A stretch of 64,000 nt of DNA. Source: VXOZ01 sp965220045. GTDB lineage: Bacteria > Chloroflexota > UBA11872 > VXOZ01. The stretch spans positions 3,224,001-3,288,000 of the forward strand of contig OZ244803.1 of assembly GCA_965220045.1 (NCBI GenBank). The letters are read 5' to 3'. Under the pieces are notes generated by a model. It saw only the letters and a program-made list of their open reading frames with translations, was not told where the DNA came from and ran no database searches. Of the stretch, positions 18,011 to 27,130 are shown piece by piece. A program made the position numbers and the translations under genes. Position 1 is the stretch's first letter, and the number at the start of each line of letters is the position of its first letter.

Positions 18011-18303
18011 CACCGTGCACCCTGTGGTCTTGGCGCATAAGCCAACCTCCGCGTTTGTTCCCTCTCCTTTAGAGTCCGATACGTAACTGAGACCGGAGGC
18101 GAAGGTGTAACGCCTCTTCCTCGTGGCCCGGTTTCGCAAGGGTTGCCATCACGGGAGAGGGAATCATCTCGCTCCCCTACGTGGTATTGGGGTGAGGGCG
18201 AATCCACATCGGTGTACCATTGAGGTGGAAGGACACGCATCCAGCACTACGCGATGCCCTGAACATCGCACTGCCGCCACAGACAAGGAGCAGCCAAACC
18301 AGC

Positions 18304-19737
18304 ATGGAACCCTCACCGATAAAATTCGGCACCGACGGCTGGCGCGCCATCATCGGCGCGGACTATACCGTGGATAACGTGCGCTTGCTGACGCAGGCGG
18401 TAGCCCAATACTGGCAAACGGCGCATCCGGCGGAGGCTGAGCGTGGCTTTGTCGTGGCTTACGACACCCGCTTCAACGCCGAGATGTTCGCCGCGGCAAC
18501 GGTTGGGGTGCTGGCGGGCAACGGTATTCCCGTCGCGCTCACTGCCGCGCCGACACCTACGCCGGTCTTTGCCCACGAAATCGTGCACCGCCAGGCCGGC
18601 GGCGGCATCATGCTCACGGCGAGCCACAACCCCTTCGACTATCAGGGGTACAAGGTGCGCTCTGAATACGGCGGCGCAACCCCGCCGGAGGAACTGGCCG
18701 CGATTGAGGAAGTCCTCAGCACGCTGCACCCGCGCGACGTGCGCTCGCTGACGGTTACCCAAGCCGAGCAACAGGGGCTGTGCGTGCAGTTCGACGCGGC
18801 GCCCGCGTACCTGGCGCACATCGGCCGGTTGGTTGATCTCGAAGGTCTGCGCGCGTGGGACGGTACGCTGGTGGTGGACGCCATGTATGGGGCCGGCCGC
18901 GACTGGTTCAGCAATATCCTCCATCGCGGCTCCTCGGGGGTCTACGATCTGCACAACGAGCGCAACCCCATGTTCCCCGGCCTGCATAATCCGGAGCCGA
19001 TTCCCGGCAACCTGCGGGACCTCTGTGGCCTTGTGCCCAGGATGGGCGCGCAATTGGGACTGGCTACCGACGGCGACGCCGACCGGCTCGGCGCCTGCGA
19101 TGAAAAGGGCGGCTTCCTGAATCAGCTTACGGTCATGTCTTTGCTGGCGCTCTATCTCCTGGAAGTGCGCGGTCTGCGCGGACCAATTGTCAAGACGTTC
19201 ACTTCCAGTACTATGCTCAACCGCCTTGGCGAGCGCTTCGATGTACTGGTGCACGAGACGCCCGTGGGCTTCAAGTACGTGGCCCCCAAGATGCTGGAGA
19301 CCAACGCGCTCCTGGGCGGCGAGGAAAGCGGCGGCTACGCCTTTCGCGGCCACGTGCCGGAGCGCGACGGGATACTGGCGGGGCTCTTCCTGCTGGATTA
19401 CGTGGTGCAGTCCGGGCAGTCGCCTTCGAAACTGGTGGAGCATTTGTTCGACATGGTGGGGCCGCACCATTACGACCGGCTCGACCTGGACTTCCCGCAG
19501 GAAGAACGCGCAAACATCGCGGCGCGCCTCCAAGCCTGCGAGCCGACGAAGCTCGCGAACGGCGAGGTCGTCAACCGCCGCACGGAGGATGGGTTTCACT
19601 TTACGTTGCAGGACGGCGCGTGGGTGTGCGTGCGCTTTTCCGGCACGGAACCCATCATGCGCATCTACGCCGAGGCGGAGAGCGAGGCGCGCGTGCAGGC
19701 GCTCATCCAGGCTGCACGGGCGCTGGCGGGTGTGTAA
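18304..19737 (+). CDS. Phosphoglucomutase/phosphomannomutase
   Basis: A 477-residue alpha-D-phosphohexomutase that interconverts hexose 1- and 6-phosphates. Signatures in order: FGTDGWRAIIG (N-terminus), LTASHNP with the phosphoserine near residue 107, TDGDADRLG near 256 (Mg2+ ligands), GGEESGGY near 340 (sugar-binding loop) and the C-terminal phosphate-binding RFSGTEPIMRIY. ATG 18304 has AAGGAG about 13 bases upstream. The epimerase/reductase gene just upstream suggests a supply of GDP- or dTDP-sugars; glucose versus mannose preference cannot be decided here. Confidence 0.95.
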   Translation: MEPSPIKFGTDGWRAIIGADYTVDNVRLLTQAVAQYWQTAHPAEAERGFVVAYDTRFNAEMFAAATVGVLAGNGIPVALTAAPTPTPVFAHEIVHRQAGGGIMLTASHNPFDYQGYKVRSEYGGATPPEELAAIEEVLSTLHPRDVRSLTVTQAEQQGLCVQFDAAPAYLAHIGRLVDLEGLRAWDGTLVVDAMYGAGRDWFSNILHRGSSGVYDLHNERNPMFPGLHNPEPIPGNLRDLCGLVPRMGAQLGLATDGDADRLGACDEKGGFLNQLTVMSLLALYLLEVRGLRGPIVKTFTSSTMLNRLGERFDVLVHETPVGFKYVAPKMLETNALLGGEESGGYAFRGHVPERDGILAGLFLLDYVVQSGQSPSKLVEHLFDMVGPHHYDRLDLDFPQEERANIAARLQACEPTKLANGEVVNRRTEDGFHFTLQDGAWVCVRFSGTEPIMRIYAEAESEARVQALIQAARALAGV

Positions 19738-20239
19738 AGAATTGGCGGCAATTTCATGTCATTTCGAGGAGCGGAGCGACGAGAAATCTAAACTGCCAGC
19801 GCTTTCGATTCCGCGAAGTTGGCGAAGTCAGCGAATACTCGTCGACGCTGCGACCGGAATTGAAAACGTCAGGTAATTCGTTGACAGAATCTGTGACAAC
19901 AATTGCTGGTTCTGCCTGCGAGTAAGACCCAATCAGATGTCATTCCGAACGGAGCGCAGCGGAGTGTCGAACCCTGTTCGCGGAATCTAAAGTACTGAGC
20001 CTAACAAACACGCTCGATGTGAATCCTAGATTCCTCGCTGCGCTCGGAATGACATGACCTTCCAACACGGTCGAGGAGACGGGAGATTCTGTCAACGAAT
20101 TACTCAACATCTACCACTCCGAGGAGCCCTGTGGCAAGCTCGAAATAGACTGCGCATCGGGGAATCTGAGATGCGAGAACTCTAGATTCCTCGCTCCGCT
20201 CGGAATGACAGTCCTAAGCGCGCGTGGGTTGGAGACCGC
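19738..20239. repeat. Gap with dispersed family D elements
   Basis: No gene is visible. The gap holds several inverted and direct copies of a short element with cores GATTCCTCGCTCCGCTCGGAATGACA and its complement (near 19757, 19938, 20027, 20186). The same family recurs at 22131-22256. Confidence 0.65.
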
Positions 20240-20887
20240 ATGATAGATAGACCGCAGGGCATATTCGTAACGCTCGAAGGGGTGGAAGGGTCCGGCAAGA
20301 CCACGCAGGTGGAGCGGCTTGCCGACCGTCTGCGCCACGCCGGGCGTGCGGTGGTGACTACCCGCGAACCGGGCGGCACGCCCATCAGCGACCGCATTCG
20401 CGGCGTCGTATTGGACCAACAAAACGTGGAGATCCATCCCCACACCGAGGCGCTGCTCATGTGCGCCGCCCGCGCGCAACTGGTGCATGAGGTCATCCGA
20501 CCGGCTCTTGCCCGTGGTGCTGTGGTGCTTTGCGACCGTTACAGTGATTCGACCTTTGCGTATCAGGGCTACGCCCGTGGGCAGGACCTGGCGACGCTGC
20601 GTTCGATTAATGCGTTTGCTACCGGCGGCCTGCTGCCCGAGCTGACGATTCTGCTCGATCTGCCCGTTGAGGACGGGCTGCAGCGTCGTTTCGGCGCTAG
20701 CGGCGACGGGTCGACTAATCGTATGGACAGCCTTGATCTTGATTTTCATCGCAGAGTCGCTGCCGGTTACCACGCCCTGGCCCAAGCCGAACCCGACCGC
20801 TGGCGATTAGTTGACGTGCAAGGCTCAATTGACGACGTAGCCGCGGCAATCTGGGCAATAGTTGCTCCTTGTTTGAATATTTCGTGA
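20240..20887 (+). CDS. tmk: Thymidylate kinase
   Basis: A 215-residue dTMP kinase making dTDP for DNA synthesis. The P-loop EGVEGSGKTT is at residues 13-22, TTREPGGTPISDRIR is the family DR/E-P-G-G motif, CDRYSDSTFAYQGYARG contains the DRY-type dTMP-binding block, and LDLPVEDGLQRR precedes the LID region. The length is typical. It stands alone between repeat gaps, without the holB or tatD neighbours common in other bacteria. Confidence 0.96.
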   Translation: MIDRPQGIFVTLEGVEGSGKTTQVERLADRLRHAGRAVVTTREPGGTPISDRIRGVVLDQQNVEIHPHTEALLMCAARAQLVHEVIRPALARGAVVLCDRYSDSTFAYQGYARGQDLATLRSINAFATGGLLPELTILLDLPVEDGLQRRFGASGDGSTNRMDSLDLDFHRRVAAGYHALAQAEPDRWRLVDVQGSIDDVAAAIWAIVAPCLNIS

Positions 20888-21147
20888 TAGAGTCGACGCA
20901 TGAGGATTCAGATTGTTGATGTCGGCTTTTCCCTCTCCTGGGGCAGAGGATTACTGGTTCCCGACCTTGCTGGCGGCAGTTCCCTCTCCTGGGGGAGAGG
21001 GTTAGGGTGAGGGGTTGGGAAGCATTCGGCCAAGTACAATGAGCGTTTACAGGCTCACTGTGAGGATACAAAGAGAAGATGGATTCCCGCGAAAGCGGGA
21101 ATGACGGACCGAGGCGCTGTGCCGCTAGGGCAAAGGAGCAACATCTC
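20888..21147. repeat. Family A and B palindromic repeats
   Basis: Two CTCTCCTGGGG(C/A)AGAGG elements (20933-20950 and 20985-21018, the latter followed by TTAGGGTGAGGGG) and one TTCCCGCGAAAGCGGGAA palindrome (21083-21101) occupy the 260-base tmk-ABC gap. AAAGGAG at 21132-21138 is the ribosome site of the next gene. Confidence 0.75.
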
Positions 21148-22011
21148 ATGAGCGAAGAAGCCATTCGCGTGGAGGGTGTCAGCTTTGCGTACGGCGACGT
21201 CAAGGCGGTGGATGACATTAGCTTTAGCGTTGCCCAGGGTGAGGTGTTGGGGTTCCTGGGGCCGAACGGCGCGGGCAAGTCCACCACCATTAAGCTGCTC
21301 ACCGGCCAGATGCGTCCGCAGGGCGGCACGATCTCAATCTTGGGAATGGACGTCGCCAAAGAACGCGACGCCATGCAGGGCCGCATCGGTGTGTGTTTCG
21401 AAGAGAAGAACCTCTACCTCAACCTCTCCGCCAATGAGAACCTTCGCTTCTTCGCCCGGCTCTTTGGCATACGCGATTTCGACCCCACGCCTTTGCTGCA
21501 GCGGGTGGGACTGGCCGACCGGGCCGACGACCGCGTGAAGGGTTTTTCCAAGGGCATGCAGCAGCGCCTCATGGTCGCCCGGTGCCTGCTGAACAATCCC
21601 GACGTACTCTTCCTCGACGAACCGACCGACGGGCTCGATCCGGTCTCCTCGCAGGCCATTCGACGCGTGATAGAGGAAGAAGCCGAGCGCGGCGCGGCCA
21701 TCCTGCTCACCACGCACGATATGGACGAGGCGGACAAGCTCTCCGACCGTGTGGCCTTCATCAACGACGGCAAGATTGCGGCGCTCGACACGCCGGAGAA
21801 CCTCAAGCTCGCCCACGGCCAGCGCTCGGTGCGGGTGCGTACCCGCGCCAACGGCGAGATCCGTGAGCAGGTGGTGCCGCTCGACGCCAGCGACACCGGC
21901 GACCAGCTGAAAGCGGTGGTGGGCATGGAGGGTTTGCTCACGATTCATACGGAAGAGGCGACGCTGGAAGCGGTCTTCATCACCCTCACGGGCAGGGGGC
22001 TGCAAGAGTAG
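21148..22011 (+). CDS. ABC transporter ATP-binding protein, ABC-2/NatA type
   Basis: A 287-residue ATPase with Walker A GPNGAGKSTT, Q-loop VCFEEKNLY, signature FSKGMQQRL (the variant common in ABC-2 drug and Na+ exporters), Walker B LFLDEPTDGLDP and switch His in LTTHDMDEA. The C-terminal ~70 residues form the extension typical of NatA/DrrA proteins. ATG 21148 has AAAGGAG nine bases upstream. Two ABC-2 permeases follow on the same strand, giving a complete exporter of unknown substrate. Confidence 0.93.
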   Translation: MSEEAIRVEGVSFAYGDVKAVDDISFSVAQGEVLGFLGPNGAGKSTTIKLLTGQMRPQGGTISILGMDVAKERDAMQGRIGVCFEEKNLYLNLSANENLRFFARLFGIRDFDPTPLLQRVGLADRADDRVKGFSKGMQQRLMVARCLLNNPDVLFLDEPTDGLDPVSSQAIRRVIEEEAERGAAILLTTHDMDEADKLSDRVAFINDGKIAALDTPENLKLAHGQRSVRVRTRANGEIREQVVPLDASDTGDQLKAVVGMEGLLTIHTEEATLEAVFITLTGRGLQE

Positions 22012-22341
22012 CAAACCGATAGAGACGAGACTCGCCGTCGCAGGATTACAGGAATTGTGGTTTTCAGATTGTTCGTTGACAGATTTTGTGACAACAATCG
22101 GTGTTTCTGCCTCCGAGTAAGACCTAATGGAATGTCATTCCGATCGGAGCGCAGCGTCGAACAGGGGTTCGCGGAATCTGGAGTCTACGTTCCGCGTAGT
22201 TGGATTGGCTAAGGATTCTAGATTCCTCGCTCCGCTTCGCTTCGCTCGGAATGACAAAAACTGTCAACGCTGTCTAGCATCAGAAAATTCTGTCAAGTAT
22301 TTGTCAACATTTCCAGGTTTGACAGGCAGAGGATCCCACAA
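22012..22341. repeat. Family D repeats between ABC ATPase and permease
   Basis: Inverted copies of the TCATTCCGAnCGGAGCGCAGC / GCTTCGCTCGGAATGACA element occupy 22131-22256, flanked by TTCTGTCAA-type short repeats. No gene is seen. Confidence 0.6.
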
Positions 22342-23454
22342 ATGAGTGCCCAGGTATCACGCGCCGCCATCGTTTGGGCGATCGTACGCAAAGACCTGCG
22401 CGAGTACAGCCGCGAACGGTTCTTCGTGGTGATCACTGTCATCAGCATTGTCATCTACGGCGTTGCGTTCTGGTTGATGCCGAGCAGCGTGGACGAGACA
22501 TTCGCCGTCGGCATCCACCAGACCGGCATGGACGACATCTTCGCGGCGGCTATGGGGGACCAAGGCGTCGGCATCGAGCTTGTGCAGTTTGAATCCGTAG
22601 CGGCGCTGGAGACGGCCCTCGGCATGGGCGACGCGGAGCCGGAACAGCCGCTGGCCATCGGGCTGGCGTTTCCGGCTGACTTCCTGCAGCGGGTTGCCGC
22701 CGGCCAGCAGACCACGGTGCGCGTCTACGTGGACGCCAACGTGCCCGTGGAATTGCGCGGGGCCATGGAGAGCTTTGTGCGCGAGATCGCTTACGCCCTG
22801 TCCGGAAATCCGCTGCCGGTGGCCGATCCCAATCGCGAGGTGATCGTGCTTGGTGAAGACCGCGTCGGCGATCAAGTGCCGTTTCGCGAGAAGATCCGGC
22901 CGCTTTTCGCCTTTATGGCGCTCATCATCGAGACGTTTGCGCTCAGTTCACTGGTAGCCACCGAGATACAGGCACGCACGGTGACGGCGGTGCTCGTTTC
23001 ACCGACGCGGGTCTCGGACTTTCTGGCGGCCAAGGGTATCCTGGGCACGGGCATGGCCTTTGCCCAAGCGGTGCTCCTGCTGCTCATCATCGGCTCGTTT
23101 GCCAACCAGCCGTTCATCCTGCTGTGCGCTGTCTTGCTGGGCGCCGTGCTGGTGACCGGCTGCGGCTTGATTGCGGGCGCGGCGGGCAAGGACTTCATCG
23201 AGACGCTCTTCTACGGCATGGCGTTCATGATCCCGCTCATGATTCCGGCGATTGCGGTGCTCTTTCCCGGCTCGGCCGCGGCGTGGGTCAAGATTCTGCC
23301 GTCCTACGGACTGGTGCAGGCCGTGGTGCAGTCCAGCGCCTACAATGCCGGTTGGGTGGAAGTCCTGCCGCATCTCGGCTTGGCGCTCGGTTGGTGCGTG
23401 GTGGCCTTCGCGGCGGGGCTGGTGATACTCAAGAGGAGAGTTGAAACGCTGTAG
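22342..23454 (+). CDS. ABC-2 type permease, first of two
   Basis: A 370-residue membrane protein with NatB-like topology: one N-terminal helix (FFVVITVISIVIYGVAFWLM, residues 30-49), a ~140-residue extracytoplasmic loop, then five or six helices from about residue 188 (FAFMALIIETFALSSLVATEI). The cytoplasmic ATPase-contact segment QARTVTAVLVSPTRVSDFLAAKGI is conserved with the second permease (KEKRTLTALLVTPTSLGDVMLAKGA). It would form the exporter channel with the ATPase at 21148. The substrate is unknown. Confidence 0.85.
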   Translation: MSAQVSRAAIVWAIVRKDLREYSRERFFVVITVISIVIYGVAFWLMPSSVDETFAVGIHQTGMDDIFAAAMGDQGVGIELVQFESVAALETALGMGDAEPEQPLAIGLAFPADFLQRVAAGQQTTVRVYVDANVPVELRGAMESFVREIAYALSGNPLPVADPNREVIVLGEDRVGDQVPFREKIRPLFAFMALIIETFALSSLVATEIQARTVTAVLVSPTRVSDFLAAKGILGTGMAFAQAVLLLLIIGSFANQPFILLCAVLLGAVLVTGCGLIAGAAGKDFIETLFYGMAFMIPLMIPAIAVLFPGSAAAWVKILPSYGLVQAVVQSSAYNAGWVEVLPHLGLALGWCVVAFAAGLVILKRRVETL

Positions 23455-23877
23455 GATTCAGGCGGGGGGACACTCCAATAAAGCGTGTTTCTATGTGTGG
23501 AAAGTAAGCCGTTCGCCCTGAGCCTGCCGAAGAGTGAACGGCGCGAGCAGCATTGGCAAAGAGCAAAAGAAGCAAGAGCGGTGGACAAGCCCCCGCGCTA
23601 CAAGGAATGTCTACGTCGGCTCTACAGGTGAATTTGGAAACCTGACACCATTTAGGTGGAACAAGAATTCGTCACTTGGATACCGAAAGTGGCGTGCAAG
23701 TAAGCGAATGTGAGAGGAAAGCGCAAAGGGCGTTTCGTCCGTCATTCCCGCGAAAGCGGGAATCCATCTTTCGTTTGCGCGTTTCCGATACTCCCGTGAT
23801 GAGGTAGATTTGGAACTTCGACAGGAGCGGGGGACGAGCCCCCGCGCTACACGGATAGAGCGGAAAGGCGGAGGACA
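23455..23877. repeat. Mixed dispersed repeats between the two permease genes
   Basis: The gap contains a family C copy (TTCGCCCTGAGCCTGCCGAA near 23511), two GGGGACAAGCCCCCGCGCTAC-type elements (23582 and 23829) and one TTCCCGCGAAAGCGGGAA palindrome (23744-23763). No gene is seen. Confidence 0.7.
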
Positions 23878-24945
23878 ATGGTTGGAACTCACGCGCTACA
23901 CCTGCTACGCAAGGACTTGGGCGTCGGCCCGCGCTCGCCCATCTTTCTCTACGCCATCGCCCTGCCCGTGATCCTCACGCTGCTCATTCGCGTGGTATTC
24001 GGCAGCCTCTTCGATCCCGCGCCCCGGCTGGGCATCGTGGACGAAGGCGATTCGCAGATCGTGCGCAACGCCCGCGACATCGACGGCGTTCAGGTCAAGT
24101 TCCCGGAATCCGCCGCCGTCTTGAAGCAAATGGTGGAGAACAACGATCTCGACGCCGGTCTCGTGCTGCCCACGGGCTTCGACGGCGCATTGCAGGCCGG
24201 TCAGATGCCCAACGTCCAATTCTTCTTCGGCGGACAGAGCCTGGCCTCGAACCGCGTGGTGCTGGGGGTGACGATGATCGATCTCATTCGCGAGGTGGCG
24301 GGTTCGCCCGCGCCCATTGAGGTGGAAACCGTCACCGTAGGCGACGGCGAGTCCGTGCCGCTCGTTTCGCGGCTGCTGCCGCTGATCGTGCTCATGGCGG
24401 TGCTCATCGCGGGGGCGTTGACACCGGCGAACAGCCTCGTGGAAGAAAAGGAAAAGAGAACGCTCACGGCTTTGCTCGTCACGCCAACCAGTTTGGGCGA
24501 CGTTATGCTCGCCAAAGGCGCGTTGGGCTTCATCCTGGCCATGGCCACCGGTACGGTCACGCTGGCGCTGAACGGCGCGCTCGGAACCAACACCGCCGCG
24601 CTGCTGCTCGTGCTCGTGCTGGCAACGCTCATGGCGGCGGAGGTCGGCCTGATGCTCGGCTCTTTCGCCAAAGATACGAAAGCGCTCTATACCATCTGGA
24701 AGTCCGGCGCCATCGTCCTGCTCGCGCCCGTGATCTTCTTCATCTGGCCCAACCTGCCCCAGTGGATCGCGAAAGTCTTCCCCACCTACTACTTCCTCTC
24801 GCCGCTGTTCGATATCGCCATCCGCGGCGCAGGCCTCGCCGACGTGTGGGTGGAACTCGCCATTGGCTTCGCCATCTGCGCCGTATTCCTGTTTGGTGTC
24901 GCCGCCCTCGGCCGCCGCATGGAAGCCACCTTGGCAGCGACGTAG
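23878..24945 (+). CDS. ABC-2 type permease, second of two
   Basis: A 355-residue permease with an N-terminal helix (IFLYAIALPVILTLLIRVVF), a large outer loop carrying FPESAAVLKQMVENNDLDAGLVLP, and a C-terminal helix bundle from ~165. The coupling segment EEKEKRTLTALLVTPTSLGDV marks the ABC2_membrane family. It shares this segment with the permease at 22342, suggesting a heterodimeric channel with the ATPase at 21148. Confidence 0.87.
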   Translation: MVGTHALHLLRKDLGVGPRSPIFLYAIALPVILTLLIRVVFGSLFDPAPRLGIVDEGDSQIVRNARDIDGVQVKFPESAAVLKQMVENNDLDAGLVLPTGFDGALQAGQMPNVQFFFGGQSLASNRVVLGVTMIDLIREVAGSPAPIEVETVTVGDGESVPLVSRLLPLIVLMAVLIAGALTPANSLVEEKEKRTLTALLVTPTSLGDVMLAKGALGFILAMATGTVTLALNGALGTNTAALLLVLVLATLMAAEVGLMLGSFAKDTKALYTIWKSGAIVLLAPVIFFIWPNLPQWIAKVFPTYYFLSPLFDIAIRGAGLADVWVELAIGFAICAVFLFGVAALGRRMEATLAAT

Positions 24946-25281
24946 AGATTGCCTAGAACGATGCGATATAGAGGCAACTCGCCAGATTAGCTCGTCGTTC
25001 CCCCACGCGAGATGGCTGAGATTCCAGTGCTCAGCAATGACCATGTGCGCACCTGATCGACACCCAAAGGACTTCCACTCCGCTCCGAAAGTCCCTCTCT
25101 CCCAAGACTGGGAGAGGGCCGGGGTGAGGGTCGAAATTGCCTTCGCCACGCCCAAGGTGTAGAGGCACGACATGTCGTGCCCCTACGTGTCAATAGTCTC
25201 ATCATGTGGGCACGCCAAAGGTTGAAGGGCACTGCAATAGACACCAATACCATTACATTGGGTCTGGCAAAGAATACTGCC
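24946..25281. repeat. Repeat-bearing gap between ABC permease and guaA
   Basis: The gap holds a TCTCCCAAGACTGGGAGAGGG family B element (25098-25128) and a family E palindrome copy (25159-25186). The two flanking genes converge. No gene is seen. Confidence 0.65.
25159..25186. repeat. 28-bp palindrome, family E copy
   Basis: GTAGAGGCACGACA is followed by TGTCGTGCCCCTAC: palindromic apart from one mismatch, with a symmetric T-to-C change at the centre relative to the other copies. Confidence 0.85.
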
Positions 25282-26952
25282 TCACTCCCATTCGATGGTG
25301 GCCGGAGGCTTGTTGGTGATGTCGTAGACCACGCGGTTGACGTGGGGGACTTCGTTGACGATGCGGCTGGATATTCGGGCCAGCACGTCGTGGGGGATGC
25401 GCGCCCAGTTGGCGGTCATGGCGTCCTGGCTCTCGATGGCGCGCAGGGCGACCAGGTGGTCGTAGGTGCGTTCGTCGCCCATCACGCCGACGCTCTGCAC
25501 GTCGGGCAGCACGGCCAGCACCTGCCAGAATTTTTCATATAGCGAAGCAGTTCGCAACTCCTCGGTGAGGATGGCGTCCGCCAGGCGCACGATGTGCAGC
25601 TTCTCTTCCGTCACCGCGCCGAGCACGCGCACGGCAAGACCCGGCCCCGGGAACGGGTGCCGCCAAACGAGCTCATGGGGCAGTCCCAACTCCTCGCCCA
25701 CGGTGCGCACCTCGTCCTTGAAGAGTTTGCGCAGCGGCTCGACGAGGGTGAGGCGCATGGTGTCCGGCAGGCCGCCCACGTTGTGGTGGCTTTTGATCCG
25801 GGCGGCGGCTTTCGAATCCGGCGCGCGGCTCTCGATCACGTCGGAATAGATAGTGCCCTGCGCCAGGAAGTCCACCGGCGCGTGGCGCTGGGCCTCATCC
25901 TCGAAGACGTCAATAAACGTCTCGCCAATAATGCGGCGCTTTCGTTCGGGGTCGGTGACGTCCGCCAACGCGTCCAGGAACCGCTTGCGGGCGTCGACGC
26001 GCTGCACCGGTATACCAAGGCGCGTCAGGCTCTCTTCCACCCAATCGGGTTCGTTGAGGCGTAACAGGCCGTTGTCCACGAACACGTTGATGAGGCGGTC
26101 GCCAATGGCCCGGTGGAGCAGCGCCGCCGCCACGGTGGAATCCACGCCGCCGGAAAGCGCCAGAATGACCCGCTGGTCGCCAACCTGCTGCTGAATATCC
26201 GCCACCGCCTCGTCAATGAAGGCGGCGGGCGTCCAATCACCGCGCAGGCGGCAGACCTCGAAGAGGAAGTTGCGCATGATGGCCATGCCTTCAGGCGTGT
26301 GCGCCACCTCGGGGTGGAACTGGATGCCGATCATGCCCTGCGCGTTGCCCATGGCGGCAATGGGCGAGTTCGCCGACGACGCCAGCACCGCAAAGCCTGG
26401 CGGCAGCGCCGTGATGTGGTCGCCGTGACTCATCCACACATCTTGCTCGGACGTGAGGTCTGTAAAGATACCGGCGGGTTCCTCCGCGTGGATCATGGCG
26501 TGGCCGTACTCGCGCCGCGCGGCAGGCTCCACGCTGCCGCCCAACGCCTGCGCCATGAGCTGCATGCCGTAGCAGATGCCGAGGACCGGCAGATCGCCCT
26601 GCCAGACGTACGGCTGCGGGTGCGGCGCGCCGGGCGCATAGGCGCTGGCCGGTCCGCCGGAGAGCACCAGGGCGCGGGGATTGAGCGCGCGAAGGGAGTC
26701 TTCGTCCGCGTCGTAGGGCATGAGTTCGGCGTAGACGCCGCATTCGCGGATGCGGCGGACGATGAGCGGGCTGTATTGGGAGCCGAAGTCGAGAACGACC
26801 ACGCATTCGCGGGGGTTGGTGGTGGGAAGAGAGGATGGATTCTGCGCCCCGGCACGGGGCGAGCTTTCGCGGGAATGACGGAGTGGGGATTCTGTGTCTG
26901 CTTGACGGGATAGCGGCTCTACCGGCGTGTCAGGAGTGGCGGAGGTCTCCAA
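25282..26952 (-). CDS. guaA: GMP synthase (glutamine-hydrolysing)
   Basis: A 556-residue two-domain enzyme converting XMP to GMP. The class I glutaminase has VVVLDFGSQYSPLIVRRIRE, nucleophile Cys in LGICYGMQL and the His/Glu pair in FHPEVAHTPEG. The N-type ATP pyrophosphatase has the P-loop LALSGGVDSTV, and the dimerisation domain ends in ITNKPPATIEWE. The start is a TTG at 26952 with GAAGGAGA eight bases upstream. This leaves about 48 residues before the conserved VVVLDFGSQY, versus fewer than 10 in most GuaA proteins. Part of that extension (HSRESSPRAGAQNPSS) is encoded by a family A palindromic repeat at 26846-26880. No other start in frame has a ribosome site. Confidence 0.96.
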   Translation of the reverse strand: METSATPDTPVEPLSRQADTESPLRHSRESSPRAGAQNPSSLPTTNPRECVVVLDFGSQYSPLIVRRIRECGVYAELMPYDADEDSLRALNPRALVLSGGPASAYAPGAPHPQPYVWQGDLPVLGICYGMQLMAQALGGSVEPAARREYGHAMIHAEEPAGIFTDLTSEQDVWMSHGDHITALPPGFAVLASSANSPIAAMGNAQGMIGIQFHPEVAHTPEGMAIMRNFLFEVCRLRGDWTPAAFIDEAVADIQQQVGDQRVILALSGGVDSTVAAALLHRAIGDRLINVFVDNGLLRLNEPDWVEESLTRLGIPVQRVDARKRFLDALADVTDPERKRRIIGETFIDVFEDEAQRHAPVDFLAQGTIYSDVIESRAPDSKAAARIKSHHNVGGLPDTMRLTLVEPLRKLFKDEVRTVGEELGLPHELVWRHPFPGPGLAVRVLGAVTEEKLHIVRLADAILTEELRTASLYEKFWQVLAVLPDVQSVGVMGDERTYDHLVALRAIESQDAMTANWARIPHDVLARISSRIVNEVPHVNRVVYDITNKPPATIEWE

Positions 26953-27130
26953 TGTGCGTTTCTCCTTCTCGCTATATGCGCGTGTGGGAAGCTCAGATTG
27001 ATTCGATATACTGCGCTGCTACCTTGTCAGTTCCGTCTAGTCGAATCGTCTCGCCCTTTCCCTCTACCATCAACGAGACCTTTGCGTAACGAGGCCCCGA
27101 GGTAAAGGCGTTTCGCCCTCTCCCTGGGGA

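Noticed and set aside
18313..19599. 428-codon minus-strand frame opposite the phosphohexomutase
   Set aside because: The plus strand holds all hexomutase motifs.
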